64,000 nt of DNA from positions 124,001 to 188,000 of the forward strand of contig NZ_JAFJZZ010000002.1 of NCBI RefSeq assembly GCF_017255415.1, in the 5' to 3' direction. Of the stretch, positions 63,505 to 64,000 are shown piece by piece; within the stretch, counting starts at the first letter, position 1; the number at the start of each line of letters is the position of its first letter. Made by a program: the position numbers and the translations under genes. The notes beneath the pieces are model-generated. The model did no database searches and had not been told where the DNA came from. It worked only from the letters and a program-made list of their open reading frames with translations. The DNA is from Clostridium aminobutyricum. GTDB lineage: Bacteria > Bacillota > Clostridia > Peptostreptococcales > Anaerovoracaceae.

Positions 63505-64000
63505 CTATGGTCTCATGACCTTTCTGGATGGTCCGAAAGAAGCTACCATTCGTAACGTACCTTCTCCGGTATTGAACATAGAATGTTTTGCCCCGGCAGG
63601 AATGAACATGGCGTCTCCAGGTCCGTATTCCAGTCTTTCCCCTTCTACGATAGAATATCCTGTTCCTTCAATGAAGTAATACATATGATCTGCATCTTCA
63701 TGCACATCTTCTTCCGCATTTCCTCCCGGGAACAATTCTGTTATATGAAATTCGATTGTATTTGAACCGCCGTTTTTTGGCGTTACTACCGGCCATGCAA
63801 TGGCATTGTTGTGTTTAGGAGGCACTGCTGTAGGTACTGACGTTACCGCTCTTACAAACGGCTCTGTCTGGTTGAAGTCCTTACCGGTTAAAGTAACGAC
63901 AAAACGAAGCCCTTCAATTCCTTTCGGATACATTTCGTGGTTGCTGTTTCCAGGAATCCACATTACATCACCCTTCTTGTACTCATATCTCTTTCCGTTA
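63505..64000 (-). CDS. Bicupin-type cupin protein, partial, N-terminal end outside the window
   Basis: The frame is open to the window edge; upstream of the first in-frame ATG at 63963 it continues with NGKRYEYKKGD, which reads as the inner part of a first cupin, so 63963 is not the true start. The visible 165 residues hold the end of one cupin (KKGDVMWIPGNSNHEMYPKG) and one complete cupin: EEDVHEDADHMYYFIEG (His/Asp/His metal site) and YGPGDAMFIPAGAKHSMFN. It is a probable metal-binding oxygenase, isomerase or sugar-binding type; function cannot be named. Confidence 0.8.
   Translation of the reverse strand, partial: NGKRYEYKKGDVMWIPGNSNHEMYPKGIEGLRFVVTLTGKDFNQTEPFVRAVTSVPTAVPPKHNNAIAWPVVTPKNGGSNTIEFHITELFPGGNAEEDVHEDADHMYYFIEGTGYSIVEGERLEYGPGDAMFIPAGAKHSMFNTGEGTLRMVASFGPSRKVMRP

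Noticed and set aside
63505-63963. Complete 152-residue cupin starting at 63963
   Set aside because: The same frame continues open to the window edge with cupin-like sequence (KRYEYKKGD), so the ATG at 63963 is internal and the gene is partial.

Overview
The window looks like a chromosomal stretch of a strictly fermentative Gram-positive anaerobe of the class Clostridia. It is AT-rich, with strong AGGAGG-type ribosome sites, frequent GTG/TTG starts, many intrinsic terminators, a single-operon F-type ATPase, sigma-54 regulation, thiolase, SLH-domain surface proteins and a short ThiC. The combination of a putrescine aminotransferase with thiolase recalls amino-acid or polyamine fermenters such as Anaerovorax-like bacteria; that placement is inference only. 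No rRNA, tRNA, CRISPR array, phage or intact IS was seen.

Layout. 1-5.2 kb: partial EamA transporter, mtnA, a secreted lytic transglycosylase and a putrescine-type aminotransferase. The aminotransferase has a near-consensus sigma-54 promoter and an upstream inverted-repeat enhancer, and its presumed sigma-54 activator follows at 5.5-7.3 kb. 7.4-14.2 kb: complete ATP synthase operon (I-B-E-F-H-A-G-D-C). 14.6-19.9 kb: MATE exporter, wecB, tagO-like transferase, dCMP deaminase, truA and yhbY, with three 21-bp tandem repeats where the tagO and wecB frames overlap. 20-27 kb: hybrid histidine kinase, malic enzyme, glnS, coaBC. 27.3-31.3 kb: a hairpin-type repeat element between convergent genes, an amino-acid ABC importer and a thiolase with two Crp/Fnr-type palindromes. 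31.6-38.9 kb: DUF2156 protein, hydrolase, surE, then the VTC / DUF4956 / CotH surface module, nnrE and a small HTH-membrane protein pair. 39-43.5 kb: SLH-GH18 protein, CPBP protease, a DNA glycosylase of the deoxyinosine type, YdcF-like and HAD proteins. 43.5-47.5 kb: thiC-thiM-thiE-thiD under a TPP riboswitch. 47.6-53.9 kb: orphan small protein, ECF sigma factor with its DUF4179 partner, ABC exporter, YbaK-like protein, lipA and lipB. 54-61.8 kb: acetoin/2-oxoacid dehydrogenase E3, E2, E1-beta and E1-alpha behind a sigma-54 promoter, with a divergent AcoR-like activator. 62-64 kb: sensor-less chemoreceptor with a structured leader, and a partial bicupin.

The genes connect in several ways. 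TPP made or salvaged by the thi operon is the E1 cofactor, and LipB/LipA supply the lipoyl groups carried by both E2 and E3 of the same complex. Thiolase, malic enzyme and the dehydrogenase complex all act around pyruvate and acetyl-CoA. Two separate sigma-54 units (putrescine and acetoin type) each pair an activator with a promoter and a candidate enhancer. The most notable unexplained signals are the chemoreceptor leader with competing hairpins, the paired Crp/Fnr sites at thiolase, the enhancer repeats and the hairpin-type repeat element.
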